A DNA stretch of 64,000 bases from Cryobacterium sp. SO2 (GTDB lineage Bacteria; Actinomycetota; Actinomycetes; Actinomycetales; Microbacteriaceae), in contig NZ_CP117849.1 in assembly GCF_026151165.2 (NCBI RefSeq), positions 2,728,001 through 2,792,000 on the forward strand. The letters run 5' to 3'. A program made the translations under genes and the position numbers. How positions within the stretch are numbered: position 1 is the first letter of the stretch; each line of letters opens with the position of its first letter. This document shows positions 17,520-26,046 of this stretch, in pieces. The notes beneath the pieces were generated by a model. It saw only the letters and a program-made list of their open reading frames with translations, did no database searches and was not told where the DNA came from.

Positions 17520-19312
17520 GAGGGCACCACCTCGCGGGTCGGGGCGGCCTGGATAGAGGCGGGAACGCCGTCCGCCGCGGTGCGGATGCCGCTGGGTCGA
17601 CGGGCTTCGGGTCGACGGGCCATGGCCCGCACCCGGCGGGCGCTGTGCGACTCGTGCAGCGCCGTGCCCACAAAGGTGCCGAGGATGAGAGTGTTGGTCA
17701 CGTTCCACGCCGTGGCCAGGGTGAGGGTGCCGATCGTCAGGTCCCGCCACACCGCCACCACCGAGGTCAGCAGCAGGAAGACGAAGAACAATACCTGCGG
17801 AATCATGAAGTTGAACGGTGAGGCCGCCTTCGACCGGTTGCCGGTGGCACTCCAGTGCTGTTCCTTGCCGACCAGCACGTTGACCAGCGCGGCCACATAG
17901 ATCGGGAACGACGCCGTGGCAAGCATCAGCGTCTCCCACCGGAATGACCCCATCGTGTAGAACGCTAGGACCACTTGCATCAGGTAGAAGCCCGCGTAGT
18001 ACAGCAGCCAGGTCACAACGGTTGTGGAGATGTTCATCGGGCGCAGGTCGAAATAGATCTCCAGCGGCGGCACCAGTAGCAACAACAACGGGGCGATCCC
18101 GGTGAGGTAGAAGGATGCCGTCACCAAATACTGAAGTCGCTGGTCGAAGGTGAGGCGGCGGCGCGGGCTGAGCGGGTTGCTCTGCAGCAGGATCTCGAAG
18201 CCGCCCGTTGCCCAGCGCAGCTGCTGTTTCGTATAGGCCTCCACGGTGTCCGGCGCGTGGCCGGTCGCCAGCACGGTGGGAATGTAGATGGTCTTCCACC
18301 CGCGTTCGTGCAGCTTGAGCGAGGTCCAGACATCCTCGGATTTGGAATCGGTGTACATGCCGCCGACGTCGTTGATCGCATCCCGGCGGAAGATCACATT
18401 CGTGCCCACGCAGAATGCGGCGTTGAAGCGGTTGCGGCCCGGTTGGATGAAACGGTAGAAGACGGCCTGCATGTAGCCGGCGCCGCGGGAGATCACGTTG
18501 TGCAGATTGCCGTAGGCCTGCGGGGTCTGCACAAAGGCGACTCTGTCGTCGATGAAGAACGGCAGGGTCTCGATCAGGAACTCCGGCTTGGGCACGAAGT
18601 CGGCGTCGAAGATCACAAAGTACTGGGCGCTGCTCACCGTGAGAGCGTGGTTGACGTTGCCCGCCTTGGCGCCGTTCGAGCTCAGTCGGCGCAGGTATCG
18701 CACGCCCAGCTCGGCGGCGAGATCGCGCACATCGTCGGACCGGCCGTCGTCGAGCACCCAGGTGAGATGCTCACCGTGCATCTGGCGCGCGGCCGTCACG
18801 GTGCTGCGGATCACGTCGAGGTCCTCGCCGTAGGTGGTGATGAATACGTCGACGGTGGCCGGTTGGTCGCCCAGGTGCAGCGGCCACCGCTCCGGCCGGT
18901 TCTGCAGGCCGTCCCTGGCCACGGAACGGGTGTGCACCAGCGTGGCCTGGGCCTGGTGGAAGTTGAACTCCCGCGGATCCGTCGACCCGGACAGGATTGT
19001 CCACATCGACAGCAGCGCCTGGAAGATCAGGATGGACTCGGCGACGATCACCAGCGAATACGGCAGCCAGTCGCCCCGGCTCGCCGGGTTGAGGAGGAAG
19101 TTCGCGTACGCCAGGATGCCGACCGTGGCGATCAGCACCAGCATCACAAGCGATGGCGAGTGCGCGTGACCCGCGGAGGCGGGCCGTGCCGGGTACGGGT
19201 GAGTCGCCAGCTGATGGGTGGGGATGCGGTGCATAGCCTCGGGCGGGACCCCGTCTTCCGACGGGGATCCGGGTGTGGCGGGGACGCCAAGGCTGGGATG
19301 AAGGGAGGTCAT
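17516..19312 (-). CDS. Processive GT2 beta-glycan synthase (cellulose/curdlan-synthase-like)
   Basis: 598-residue membrane glycosyltransferase. Two N-terminal helices lie at about 54-74 and 82-107. A cytoplasmic GT2 domain carries all processive motifs: DDG (188-190), DAD (236-238), ED in SKSEDV (326-327) and QQLRW (363-367). Five or so helices follow from about residue 390. No PilZ domain is fused, so direct cyclic-di-GMP control is not evident. Motifs fit cellulose, curdlan and related beta-glucan synthases. Coupling to a GH81 beta-1,3-glucanase gene favours a beta-1,3-linked product, which is inference. It is the first gene of a three-gene operon, with 547 bp of non-coding DNA upstream. 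Confidence 0.88.
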   Translation of the reverse strand: MTSLHPSLGVPATPGSPSEDGVPPEAMHRIPTHQLATHPYPARPASAGHAHSPSLVMLVLIATVGILAYANFLLNPASRGDWLPYSLVIVAESILIFQALLSMWTILSGSTDPREFNFHQAQATLVHTRSVARDGLQNRPERWPLHLGDQPATVDVFITTYGEDLDVIRSTVTAARQMHGEHLTWVLDDGRSDDVRDLAAELGVRYLRRLSSNGAKAGNVNHALTVSSAQYFVIFDADFVPKPEFLIETLPFFIDDRVAFVQTPQAYGNLHNVISRGAGYMQAVFYRFIQPGRNRFNAAFCVGTNVIFRRDAINDVGGMYTDSKSEDVWTSLKLHERGWKTIYIPTVLATGHAPDTVEAYTKQQLRWATGGFEILLQSNPLSPRRRLTFDQRLQYLVTASFYLTGIAPLLLLLVPPLEIYFDLRPMNISTTVVTWLLYYAGFYLMQVVLAFYTMGSFRWETLMLATASFPIYVAALVNVLVGKEQHWSATGNRSKAASPFNFMIPQVLFFVFLLLTSVVAVWRDLTIGTLTLATAWNVTNTLILGTFVGTALHESHSARRVRAMARRPEARRPSGIRTAADGVPASIQAAPTREVVPS

Positions 19313-19725
19313 CCGTCTCTCTTTCGGTGCAGGATTCGGGTCCGGGGTTCGCGAACGGGGTCTCGGGCGAGGTTCGCGGTGCTAGTGCGGAACGCAGGCG
19401 TGACCGGGATCAGTCACTGGTGGGGCCGAGGAGCTGGTTCGAAGAGCGGCACGAGAGAACCGGGAGCACGGGAACAAGACCGTCCGGGCATGCCTGAATA
19501 CGCCATGTCTGGAGGGGCAGCGGGCTTCGTCGGCCGTGGTTCGCGGGTTCTCTCGAGATCGGTATCCGGATGGATCAGGATGCGAGTGGAGCGGCGTGCA
19601 GCCAGGGGTAGAGGCGAAAACGATGAACGGGGAGGTCGGGTTCGACCGTTCGTCGTGGCGTGCAGGTATCACCGTAAGTCCGCTGCCCAGCGGCGGTCCA
19701 TCGGTTCCCCCAACGTTCTCTTATT

Positions 19726-19742
19726 CGTAACACGGCTGTAAT
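19726..19742 (+). promoter_or_regulatory. Direct-repeat site, OmpR-family (MtrA-like) candidate
   Basis: CGTAAC and TGTAAT begin 11 bp apart. This matches the tandem half-site layout of OmpR-type response regulators such as MtrA. It lies in the spacer between the GT2 operon and the molybdoenzyme gene. Confidence 0.4.
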
Positions 19743-19786
19743 CAGGGCTGAGATCTGGACCGCCGCCTCGATCTCACCCGTGCCGC

Positions 19787-19803
19787 CGTAAGAGTTTCGT
19801 AAG
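19787..19803 (+). promoter_or_regulatory. Direct-repeat site CGTAAG-N5-CGTAAG
   Basis: Two identical CGTAAG half-sites 11 bp apart, centred about 65 bp upstream of the molybdoenzyme start, a usual activator position for an OmpR-family regulator. Confidence 0.45.
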
Positions 19804-19847
19804 GGCGATCCATCGGACAACACGGCACAGCTCCCAGCCGGCGAATC

Positions 19848-19853
19848 TAAGCT
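19848..19853 (+). promoter_or_regulatory. -10 hexamer of leaderless molybdoenzyme promoter
   Basis: TAAGCT ends 6 nt before the ATG at 19860. Confidence 0.6.
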
Positions 19854-19859
19854 GAGGCC

Positions 19860-21488
19860 ATGTCCAGCCCTGCCACGCCGCCACCGGTCGTCACGCCGCC
19901 ACCGGGCCCGCTGCTGCCCGCCCTCGCCGGCCTGGCCGCGGTCGTCGCCGGATTCGGCCTGGCCGAGTTGGCCGCCGGGCTCATCGCCCCAGGGGCGAGC
20001 CCGGTGCTCGTCGTCGGCGCCCTGCTCATCGACCTCGCCCCGGCCTGGCTGAAGGAAGGGGTGATCGCGCTCTTCGGCACGGCGGACAAGGCCGTGCTCA
20101 TCGGCTTCATCGCTCTGGTGGCGGCGCTGCTCGCCGCCCTCGCCGGCATTCTCGAGTACCGCCGGCCGCCGTTCGGCCGGTACCTGGTGGTGGCCGCCGG
20201 CCTCATCGCCCTCGCGGCCGCGCTCACCCGCGCCGACGCGTCGCCGTTCGACGCGGTGCCTCCGGTGCTGGCCATGATCGTCGCCGCGCTCGTGCTCACC
20301 ATGCTCACCACCCGACTGCGCGCCAGCCGGGCCCCCGCCGCCGCGGCCGCGGCCGCGGCGGCATCCGCCGAGTCGGGCCGGCCGGCATCCGTGACACCGG
20401 CGGCGGCTTCGCGAGCCGCCCTCGACCGGCGCCGTTTTCTGACCTACACGGGCATCACCGCGGGCGCCGGCGTGCTCGCGGCCATCGGCGGCCAGCTGCT
20501 CACGGCCGGCAGCCGGGCTGCGGATGCGGCCAGGGCGCTGTTCACCCTGCCGGCGCCGGCGACTCCGGGAACTCCGACCCCCGCCGGCGCGTCCTTCGAC
20601 ATCGAGGGTCTGTCGCCGGTCATCACCCCCAACGCGGACTTCTACCGCATCGACACCGCCCTCTCGGTGCCGCGGGTCGATCCGTCGACCTGGACCCTGA
20701 AGATCACCGGGATGGTGGAGACCGAGGTGGAGATCGACTTCGCCGAGCTCCTGGCTCTGCCGCTGGAGGAGAGCACCACCACGCTCGCTTGCGTGTCGAA
20801 CTACGTGGGCGGCGACTTGATCGGCAACGCCGTGTGGCTGGGCTACCCCATTCGCGAGCTGCTCAAGCGCGCCTCACCCACGAGCGAGGCCGATATGGTG
20901 CTCTCCCGCAGCCAGGACGGCTGGACGGCGAGCACCCCGCTCGAGGCGCTCACCGACGACCGCAACGCGATCCTCGCCGTGGGCATGAACGGCGACCCGC
21001 TGCCGCTCGAGCACGGCTACCCGGTGCGGATGGTCGTGCCCGGCCTCTACGGCTACGTGTCCGCCACCAAGTGGGTCACCGAGATGGTGGTCACCCGCTT
21101 CGACCAGGAGACTGCCTACTGGTCCACCCGCGGCTGGTCGGAGAAGGGGCCGGTGAAGCTGTCCTCCCGGGTGGACGTGCCCCGCGAGAACGCCACCGTC
21201 GCCGCCGGAACCGTGACCGTGGCCGGCGTCGCCTGGAGCCAGCACGTGGGCGTCTCCGCAGTAGACGTGCAAGTGGACGACGGCGACTGGAACCCCGCGA
21301 CCCTCGCCGACGCGATCTCGGTGGACACCTGGCGTCAGTGGCGCTGGGACTGGGAGGCCTCCAGTGGATCCCACACCATCCGGGTGCGCGCCACAGACAC
21401 CAACGGCCTGGTACAGACCAGCAAGCTCGCCGATGTGGCGCCCGACGGGGCCACCGGCCTGCACGAGATCAGCGTCTCGGTCTCCTGA
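19860..21488 (+). CDS. Membrane-anchored molybdopterin-dependent oxidoreductase (sulfite oxidase fold)
   Basis: 542 residues. The first 150 or so form about four membrane helices. An Ala-rich stretch and a further hydrophobic helix (near residues 195-215) follow, and then a large exported domain. That domain has the sulfite-oxidase-type molybdopterin fold: ITPNADFYRID near 257, the Mo-binding cysteine in TTLACVSNYVGG near 305, and GYPVRMVVPGLYGY near 380. A C-terminal Mo-co dimerisation domain ends the protein. Such proteins are common in actinobacteria, with unknown physiological substrate. A sulfite, S-oxide or N-oxide is possible. The start is fixed by a TAAGCT box. Two 11-bp direct repeats upstream suggest response-regulator control. 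Confidence 0.9.
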   Translation: MSSPATPPPVVTPPPGPLLPALAGLAAVVAGFGLAELAAGLIAPGASPVLVVGALLIDLAPAWLKEGVIALFGTADKAVLIGFIALVAALLAALAGILEYRRPPFGRYLVVAAGLIALAAALTRADASPFDAVPPVLAMIVAALVLTMLTTRLRASRAPAAAAAAAAASAESGRPASVTPAAASRAALDRRRFLTYTGITAGAGVLAAIGGQLLTAGSRAADAARALFTLPAPATPGTPTPAGASFDIEGLSPVITPNADFYRIDTALSVPRVDPSTWTLKITGMVETEVEIDFAELLALPLEESTTTLACVSNYVGGDLIGNAVWLGYPIRELLKRASPTSEADMVLSRSQDGWTASTPLEALTDDRNAILAVGMNGDPLPLEHGYPVRMVVPGLYGYVSATKWVTEMVVTRFDQETAYWSTRGWSEKGPVKLSSRVDVPRENATVAAGTVTVAGVAWSQHVGVSAVDVQVDDGDWNPATLADAISVDTWRQWRWDWEASSGSHTIRVRATDTNGLVQTSKLADVAPDGATGLHEISVSVS

Positions 21489-21490
21489 GC

Positions 21491-21868
21491 GTGACCGGGT
21501 CTGCGGAGCCGCTGACGGCGGCGGATGTCGCCCATTTCGAGGGACTGCTGCGTCGGCAGAGGCAGGACCTCGAGCAGGAGGTGGCCCGCCAGGGCGACAC
21601 CCTCGACGCCGTGCGCGCCGCCCGCAGCGACGGGGACGCCGATGACGAGCACGACCCCGAGGGCCCGACCCTTTCCGACGAGTGGTCGCTTCGGGCGGGC
21701 GTGCACAGCGAACTCACAGCCTCCCTGGCGGCCATCGACGCCGCCCTGCATCGCATCGACGACGGCAGCTACGGAATCTGCCTCCGCCGGGGCGAACCGA
21801 TCGGTCGCGAGCGGCTGGAGGCCCGGCCGGCCGCCGAGCTCTGCATCGACTGCGCCCGCGAACAGTAG
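21491..21868 (+). CDS. DksA/TraR-type protein with an incomplete zinc site
   Basis: 125 residues. An N-terminal coiled-coil region (about 15-90) contains acidic residues at its tip. A C-terminal TraR/DksA zinc-finger-like region has the usual IDDGSYGIC and IGRERLEARPAAELCIDC spacing. The canonical first pair CxxC reads CLRR, so only three of four zinc cysteines remain. DksA-type proteins bind the RNA polymerase secondary channel; some family members function without all cysteines. The start GTG at 21491 is 2 bp after the molybdoenzyme stop, so co-transcription is likely. Its stop TAG forms part of the -10 box of the next gene. Confidence 0.8.
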   Translation: MTGSAEPLTAADVAHFEGLLRRQRQDLEQEVARQGDTLDAVRAARSDGDADDEHDPEGPTLSDEWSLRAGVHSELTASLAAIDAALHRIDDGSYGICLRRGEPIGRERLEARPAAELCIDCAREQ

Positions 21869-21871
21869 GCT
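21866..21871 (+). promoter_or_regulatory. -10 hexamer of leaderless DUF4232-gene promoter
   Basis: TAGGCT overlaps the stop codon of the DksA-like gene and ends 6 nt before the ATG at 21878. Confidence 0.6.
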
Positions 21872-21877
21872 CAACCC

Positions 21878-23050
21878 ATGTCATCGTGGGGGCGCGTTCG
21901 ACTCGGCTGGGGGCCGAGCCTGGCTGCTGCTGTGCTCTGGCTGGGCAGCTCCGGCGTCTTCGCTTACCTCGCCTGGCAGGAGCGGATTCCGCGGCAGGTC
22001 CTGGCCCACGTGGTGCCGGAGGGCATGCCGTCCAGCCTGATGTACCTCACGTTTCCGTGGATCGTTCTCGTGCCCCTGCTCTCGACCGCGACCGTGTTCG
22101 TGGTGCACCTGCTGCTGGCCGGCCTGGTCGGCACTGATGCCTCCGGCCCGCGTTCGACGCGGTTCCTCGCGCTCTGGTTCGTGGCCGTCCTCACCGGGGT
22201 ACTCGCCATCCTCCCCTTCGCAGTGAGCGCGATCATCACGGAGTTTCCGCCCAGCCGGGCCGCGTTCATCCTCGATCCCGCCGGCAGCCTGATCCTGCAC
22301 AGCGGTTACTGGGGCCTGATCTGCGGGTGGATTCCGGCCCTCTTGGCTTCCCGAAGCCGCGCCCGTGTGGCGGTACCGGCGGCCGAGGCGACCCCCGCCG
22401 CATCCCGCCGCCCCGCCCTGCTGCTCGCCGGCGTGGTGGTGCTGGCCCTCGGCCTGTCCGGGCTCAGCGTGGGAGCCGGCGCCCGTGCGGCCAGGGTGGC
22501 ATCGGCCGAGGCCTCGGCTGTCGCGGAGGGCCAGACCCTGGGTGACGCGCCAGACCCCGACGTCGAGTCCACGCCCCCGCCTACCGTGGCGCCGGGAGCC
22601 GACCTGGACGACATCGACCCCACCTGGTGCACGCCGGAGCAGGCGACTCCACTCCTCGGCGACCCGGATGCCGCCACCGGGCACCGGGTGCTCAGCATCG
22701 AAGTGATGAACTTTTCCGACACGCCTTGCGTGCTCGATGGTTACCCCGATCTGGCGTTCGCCGACGCGGACGGGTCGGCCATCGACGTGACGATCACGCA
22801 CGGCGGATCGTTCATGGCCGAGGACCCGGGCGCGATGCCGATCACAGTGCCTGCCCATGGCTACGGCGTGACCCGAATCGGCTGGAACGCGATGGCGACC
22901 GATGGCGAACTGGCCACGTACACCCTGTACTCCGCGCTGTATCCGGGGTTGGAGCGGGGCTCCTGGCCGATCACCCTGGACATCGTGGCCGGCGGCGAGG
23001 TCTTCGTCACAGCCTGGTCGGTCAGCGAACCCGCACCCGCCGGCGAATAG
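21878..23050 (+). CDS. Membrane protein with C-terminal DUF4232 domain
   Basis: 390 residues. The N-terminal half holds about four membrane helices (residues 13-30, 53-80, 90-118 and 140-158) and then another at about 180-205. The remainder is a Pro/Asp-rich linker and an exported DUF4232 domain beginning WCTPEQATPLLG. That domain includes a likely disulfide between this Cys and the one in TPCVLDGYPD. DUF4232 occurs in many actinobacterial surface proteins and its function is unknown. The start is set by a TAGGCT box. It is not obviously in an operon with the following gene, from which it is separated by 100 bp containing an operator-like repeat. Confidence 0.8.
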   Translation: MSSWGRVRLGWGPSLAAAVLWLGSSGVFAYLAWQERIPRQVLAHVVPEGMPSSLMYLTFPWIVLVPLLSTATVFVVHLLLAGLVGTDASGPRSTRFLALWFVAVLTGVLAILPFAVSAIITEFPPSRAAFILDPAGSLILHSGYWGLICGWIPALLASRSRARVAVPAAEATPAASRRPALLLAGVVVLALGLSGLSVGAGARAARVASAEASAVAEGQTLGDAPDPDVESTPPPTVAPGADLDDIDPTWCTPEQATPLLGDPDAATGHRVLSIEVMNFSDTPCVLDGYPDLAFADADGSAIDVTITHGGSFMAEDPGAMPITVPAHGYGVTRIGWNAMATDGELATYTLYSALYPGLERGSWPITLDIVAGGEVFVTAWSVSEPAPAGE

Positions 23051-23083
23051 GCGCGTCCGCTCTCGACAGAACCAATCCGGAAA

Positions 23084-23103
23084 TGTACCATTCGGTTAGT
23101 ACA
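23084..23103. promoter_or_regulatory. Putative GntR/YtrA-type operator
   Basis: TGTAC (23084-23088) and GTACA (23099-23103) form an inverted repeat with a 10-nt centre; extended arms match at 6 of 7 positions. It lies 48 bp upstream of the gene pair ending in a GntR regulator, which suggests autoregulation. Confidence 0.5.
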
Positions 23104-23150
23104 AGTCGGATTCGGGGATTCGCTGGTCACAGCGGGGATGCAGGTGGCGC

Positions 23151-24149
23151 ATGGCGTGGTGGATGACCGCCTATGAAGTGGGGTCTGTGGCCCCGGTGCT
23201 GGTGGCGCTAGGCATCCTTTTGCACGGCATCCGTGTCTCCGAGGCGGCCGCACCGCGGTTGCGCGCGCTGCCCGCCGACACCGCTCCGTCCTGGGATCGC
23301 GCCATGAGCGGGCAGCTGCGCCGCGGCCTGATCGCCGGCGGCATCCTCTGCGGCATCATTGTGGCGCTGATCGTCCTCACCTGGATGCCGATCGGCTTCG
23401 AGTGGCGTATGTGGCGATTCCTCGTGCCGGTGCTCGCCGGCATGCTGTGCCTGGCCGCGCTCGTGCTGGTGCCCGGCTCTCGGCCCGGGCACCCAGCCGG
23501 AGCCGAGCGCGCTCTCGACCTCACCCCGCGCACCCTGCGGTCGTTCGGGCCCGGCTGGTGGTTCACGGGCTGGCTGACGGCCACCGGCCTGCTCGTGATC
23601 ACGGTGTTGTGCGCGGGCTGGCTGTCCTCGCCCGACGAGGCGGGGAACTACACCCGAATCACCGTCGCGATGGGATCAGCGTCGTCCAGCAGCGATTTCC
23701 TCGGCTGGTTCTACGGCGTGCCACTGCTGGCCGGCATCGCAGGCCTCACGGCCCTCACAGTGATCGCTCTGGCCGGCATCGCCCGATCACCGCTGGCCCC
23801 CACGACGGATGCGCGCGCCGTCGACGTGTGGCTGCGTCGCCTGGGAGCCCGTACGGTGCTCTCGGTCAGCACGGGGGCTGCGCTGGTCACGCTGGGACAG
23901 GTGTGGGACCTGATCGGTGCGACAGCGCGGATGACCGGCTCGGTAACCTCCGCCGCCGGGATGATCGAGGTCGGAACGCCCTTCGCGGCGCTGGCCTGGC
24001 CGCTCTGGGCACTGGGCTATCTCGCCCAAGGTCTGGGTATAGCGCTGCTCCTCCTACCGCTGTTCGCCCGCCGGGCCCGCTTCGCCCCACGCGCGGCGAC
24101 GACGGCCGACGAGTCCCCCAGCCCACTGTCCACCACTTCCCGGGCCTAG
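23151..24149 (+). CDS. Integral membrane protein paired with a GntR regulator
   Basis: 332 residues with about seven hydrophobic helices (first at 8-26, then near 60-80, 88-106, 133-155, 180-205, 235-255 and 275-300). I recognise no named domain. Small GntR/YtrA-type regulators usually control ABC-type or membrane proteins that respond to cell-envelope stress. This one stands in an operon with such a regulator but no ATPase gene is present. The start ATG at 23151 has no strong Shine-Dalgarno; the internal ATG at 23163 (MTAYEVGS) is an alternative. Function unknown. Confidence 0.7.
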   Translation: MAWWMTAYEVGSVAPVLVALGILLHGIRVSEAAAPRLRALPADTAPSWDRAMSGQLRRGLIAGGILCGIIVALIVLTWMPIGFEWRMWRFLVPVLAGMLCLAALVLVPGSRPGHPAGAERALDLTPRTLRSFGPGWWFTGWLTATGLLVITVLCAGWLSSPDEAGNYTRITVAMGSASSSSDFLGWFYGVPLLAGIAGLTALTVIALAGIARSPLAPTTDARAVDVWLRRLGARTVLSVSTGAALVTLGQVWDLIGATARMTGSVTSAAGMIEVGTPFAALAWPLWALGYLAQGLGIALLLLPLFARRARFAPRAATTADESPSPLSTTSRA

Positions 24150-24151
24150 TC

Positions 24152-24505
24152 GTGGTTGTGATCAACCTGGACGGGTCCGGCCAGCCGGCGGACCAGATCT
24201 ACCAGACGCTGCGGAGCGTCATCCTGGCCGGGAGCATGGCGACCGGAACAAGGCTCGCGCCGGTTCGGCAGCTGGCCCGCGACCTCCAGGTGGCCCCCGG
24301 CACGGTGGCCAAGGCCTACAAACTGCTGGAGCAGGACGGCCTCGTCGTCTCGCGTGCCGGCGCCGGCACCCGGGTGGCCGCCGGCGTGACCGCGCCACCT
24401 GCCGCTGTGCTCACGGCCGCTCGGATCCTCGCCTCCGTAGCGGCCGACAACGGGCTGAGCCTGGACGACGCCATCACCGCACTGCGGGGCTCCTGGCCGG
24501 GCTGA
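24152..24505 (+). CDS. GntR family regulator, YtrA subfamily
   Basis: 117 residues, the short form typical of YtrA-type regulators. The winged helix lies at about residues 10-72 (QPADQIYQTLRSVILAGSM at its start, and PVRQLARDLQVAPGTVAKAY as recognition helix, given as spans). A short C-terminal helix tail follows with no large effector domain. The GTG at 24152 is taken as the start, 2 bp after the stop of the membrane protein; GTG at 24158 is equally possible. The likely target is the TGTAC-N10-GTACA site ahead of the pair. The ligand is unknown. Confidence 0.85.
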   Translation: MVVINLDGSGQPADQIYQTLRSVILAGSMATGTRLAPVRQLARDLQVAPGTVAKAYKLLEQDGLVVSRAGAGTRVAAGVTAPPAAVLTAARILASVAADNGLSLDDAITALRGSWPG

Positions 24506-24626
24506 TGTCGGGCGGACCGCGCAATTTTCGGCGCCGGCCCCTCCTCCACAGGGCGCTGTTTTACAACCTTTCCCCTCCTGGGTTTTCGGGCCTGTGAGTG
24601 TGGGTGGTGGGTGGTTCACTGTCCGT

Positions 24627-26000
24627 ATGGCCACCCCAGATGCCACACCCGCAGAAGCGATCAGAGCGGTCATCGACCCGCTGATCGAGAACGAGAAGGT
24701 GATCGCCGCCGGGTACGCCGAGCGTGCCCGGCTCCTGGCCGAACTGGACCGGCTCGGCCGCCAGCCCCGCATCATCCGCGGGCTCTGCGGTGACCCGGTT
24801 GAGTCCGGCCGGGACGACCCCGACACGCAAGCGCACGGGCCGTCCTGGAACGACGAGGAACTCGCCCGCCGCTGCATGGCCGCCGAAGCCGCCGGGGTGC
24901 TGCGCGTCACCAGCACCACGGCGGGCAGCATGGTCTTCAACGCCGCCCGCCTCACCGACGACCTCCCCCGATTCCACTCCGCGCTGACCCGGGGCAGCAT
25001 CACCTGGGGTCACGCGATGAAGATGCTCGACCTCACCGAGGGTCTGCCCGAGGAGATCCTGCCCGTCTTCGAAGCGACGGTGCTGCCCGCAGCGGAGACG
25101 CTCACCTCCACCCAGTTCGTGCGGGTCGCCGGCCGCATCCTCGACCGGATACACCCGGTGCCCCTGCAGGAGCGCGCGGACGCCGGCTTCGTGAAGCGTC
25201 GCGTGGTGATGAAGCCCGACGTCGACGGCATGGCCTGGCTGAACGCGTACCTCAAGGCCGACGACGCTCAGGCGATCTACGACCGGCTGACCCTCATCGC
25301 CACAGAGGTCACAGACGACGCCGATACCGACCCGGCGACGGGCACCGACGCGAACGCTCCTGGTCGCACGAAGGACCAGCGCCGCGCGGACGCCTACCGC
25401 GACCTGCTCCTGGACGGCGTCGGCCCCACCGGGCTCGGCCACGGCATCCGCGGAACCGTGCGCCTCACGGTGCCGGCGCTGACGCTGCTGGACCGGAGCG
25501 ACGAACCGGCGATTCTCGAGGGCTACGGACCCATCGACCCCGAGACCGCGCGGCAGATCGCGGGCACCGCGACCAGCTGGACGCGGGTCCTCACCCACCC
25601 CGAGACCGGCTGCCGCCTCTCCGTGGGCCGGGAGCAGTACGCGCCGCCGGCGGACATGCGCCGCTACCTTCAGATCCGCGACCAAACCTGCCAAGGAATC
25701 GGCTGCAGCCGACGGGCCACGCTCAGCGAGATCGACCATACCCAGCCCTGGAACACCGGCGGCGCGACCAGCGTCGACAACCTCGTGCACCTCTGCAAAC
25801 CCTGCCACCGGCTCAAACACCAATCCAGCTTCAGCACCAGCCAAGGCCCCGGCGGCGCCCTCACCTGGACCACCCCCGGCGGCAAGAAATACAGCTCCGC
25901 ACCCGCAAGAACCGACCCCGCCACATACGAGAGCCACCCACCCGGCTCGCCTCGTACCGGCACCCGGAGACCAGCGGCTGAGGAACCCCCGCCGTTCTAA
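24627..26000 (+). CDS. DUF222/HNH endonuclease-domain protein
   Basis: 457 residues. An N-terminal DUF222 region (about 30-330) is followed by a C-terminal HNH motif: C-x4-C, then IDHTQPW near residue 377, NLVHLC and CHRLKH near residue 400, with zinc-type cysteines. These 13E12-type proteins are multi-copy in actinobacteria. Nuclease activity is expected, but their role in mobile-element biology or DNA processing is unproven. I prefer the ATG at 24627 over an upstream in-frame GTG because the family begins near here. No repeats flank it that would mark it as a mobile unit. Confidence 0.88.
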   Translation: MATPDATPAEAIRAVIDPLIENEKVIAAGYAERARLLAELDRLGRQPRIIRGLCGDPVESGRDDPDTQAHGPSWNDEELARRCMAAEAAGVLRVTSTTAGSMVFNAARLTDDLPRFHSALTRGSITWGHAMKMLDLTEGLPEEILPVFEATVLPAAETLTSTQFVRVAGRILDRIHPVPLQERADAGFVKRRVVMKPDVDGMAWLNAYLKADDAQAIYDRLTLIATEVTDDADTDPATGTDANAPGRTKDQRRADAYRDLLLDGVGPTGLGHGIRGTVRLTVPALTLLDRSDEPAILEGYGPIDPETARQIAGTATSWTRVLTHPETGCRLSVGREQYAPPADMRRYLQIRDQTCQGIGCSRRATLSEIDHTQPWNTGGATSVDNLVHLCKPCHRLKHQSSFSTSQGPGGALTWTTPGGKKYSSAPARTDPATYESHPPGSPRTGTRRPAAEEPPPF

Positions 26001-26046
26001 GCACCCAGCGCTGGCCCGCCCGGCCCGATGCGACTACAACGGAGGA

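Larger units (their letters stand above)
19313..19859. other. 547-bp gene-free regulatory region between the glycan operon and the molybdoenzyme gene
   Basis: I see no convincing coding sequence on either strand. The right part holds two sets of 11-bp-spaced direct repeats and the promoter of the molybdoenzyme gene. The left part (about 19313-19700) presumably contains the promoter and leader of the divergent GT2 operon, but no clear -10/-35 pair or Shine-Dalgarno stands out. Confidence 0.5.

Noticed and set aside
14707..19312. Cellulose synthase (bcs) operon
   Set aside because: No PilZ domain, BcsB, BcsZ (GH8) or BcsC; the hydrolase is GH81, not a cellulase.
24627..26000. HNH protein as a homing endonuclease or group II intron component
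   Set aside because: It is a typical DUF222/HNH chromosomal gene; no intron, intein or target-site duplication is visible.
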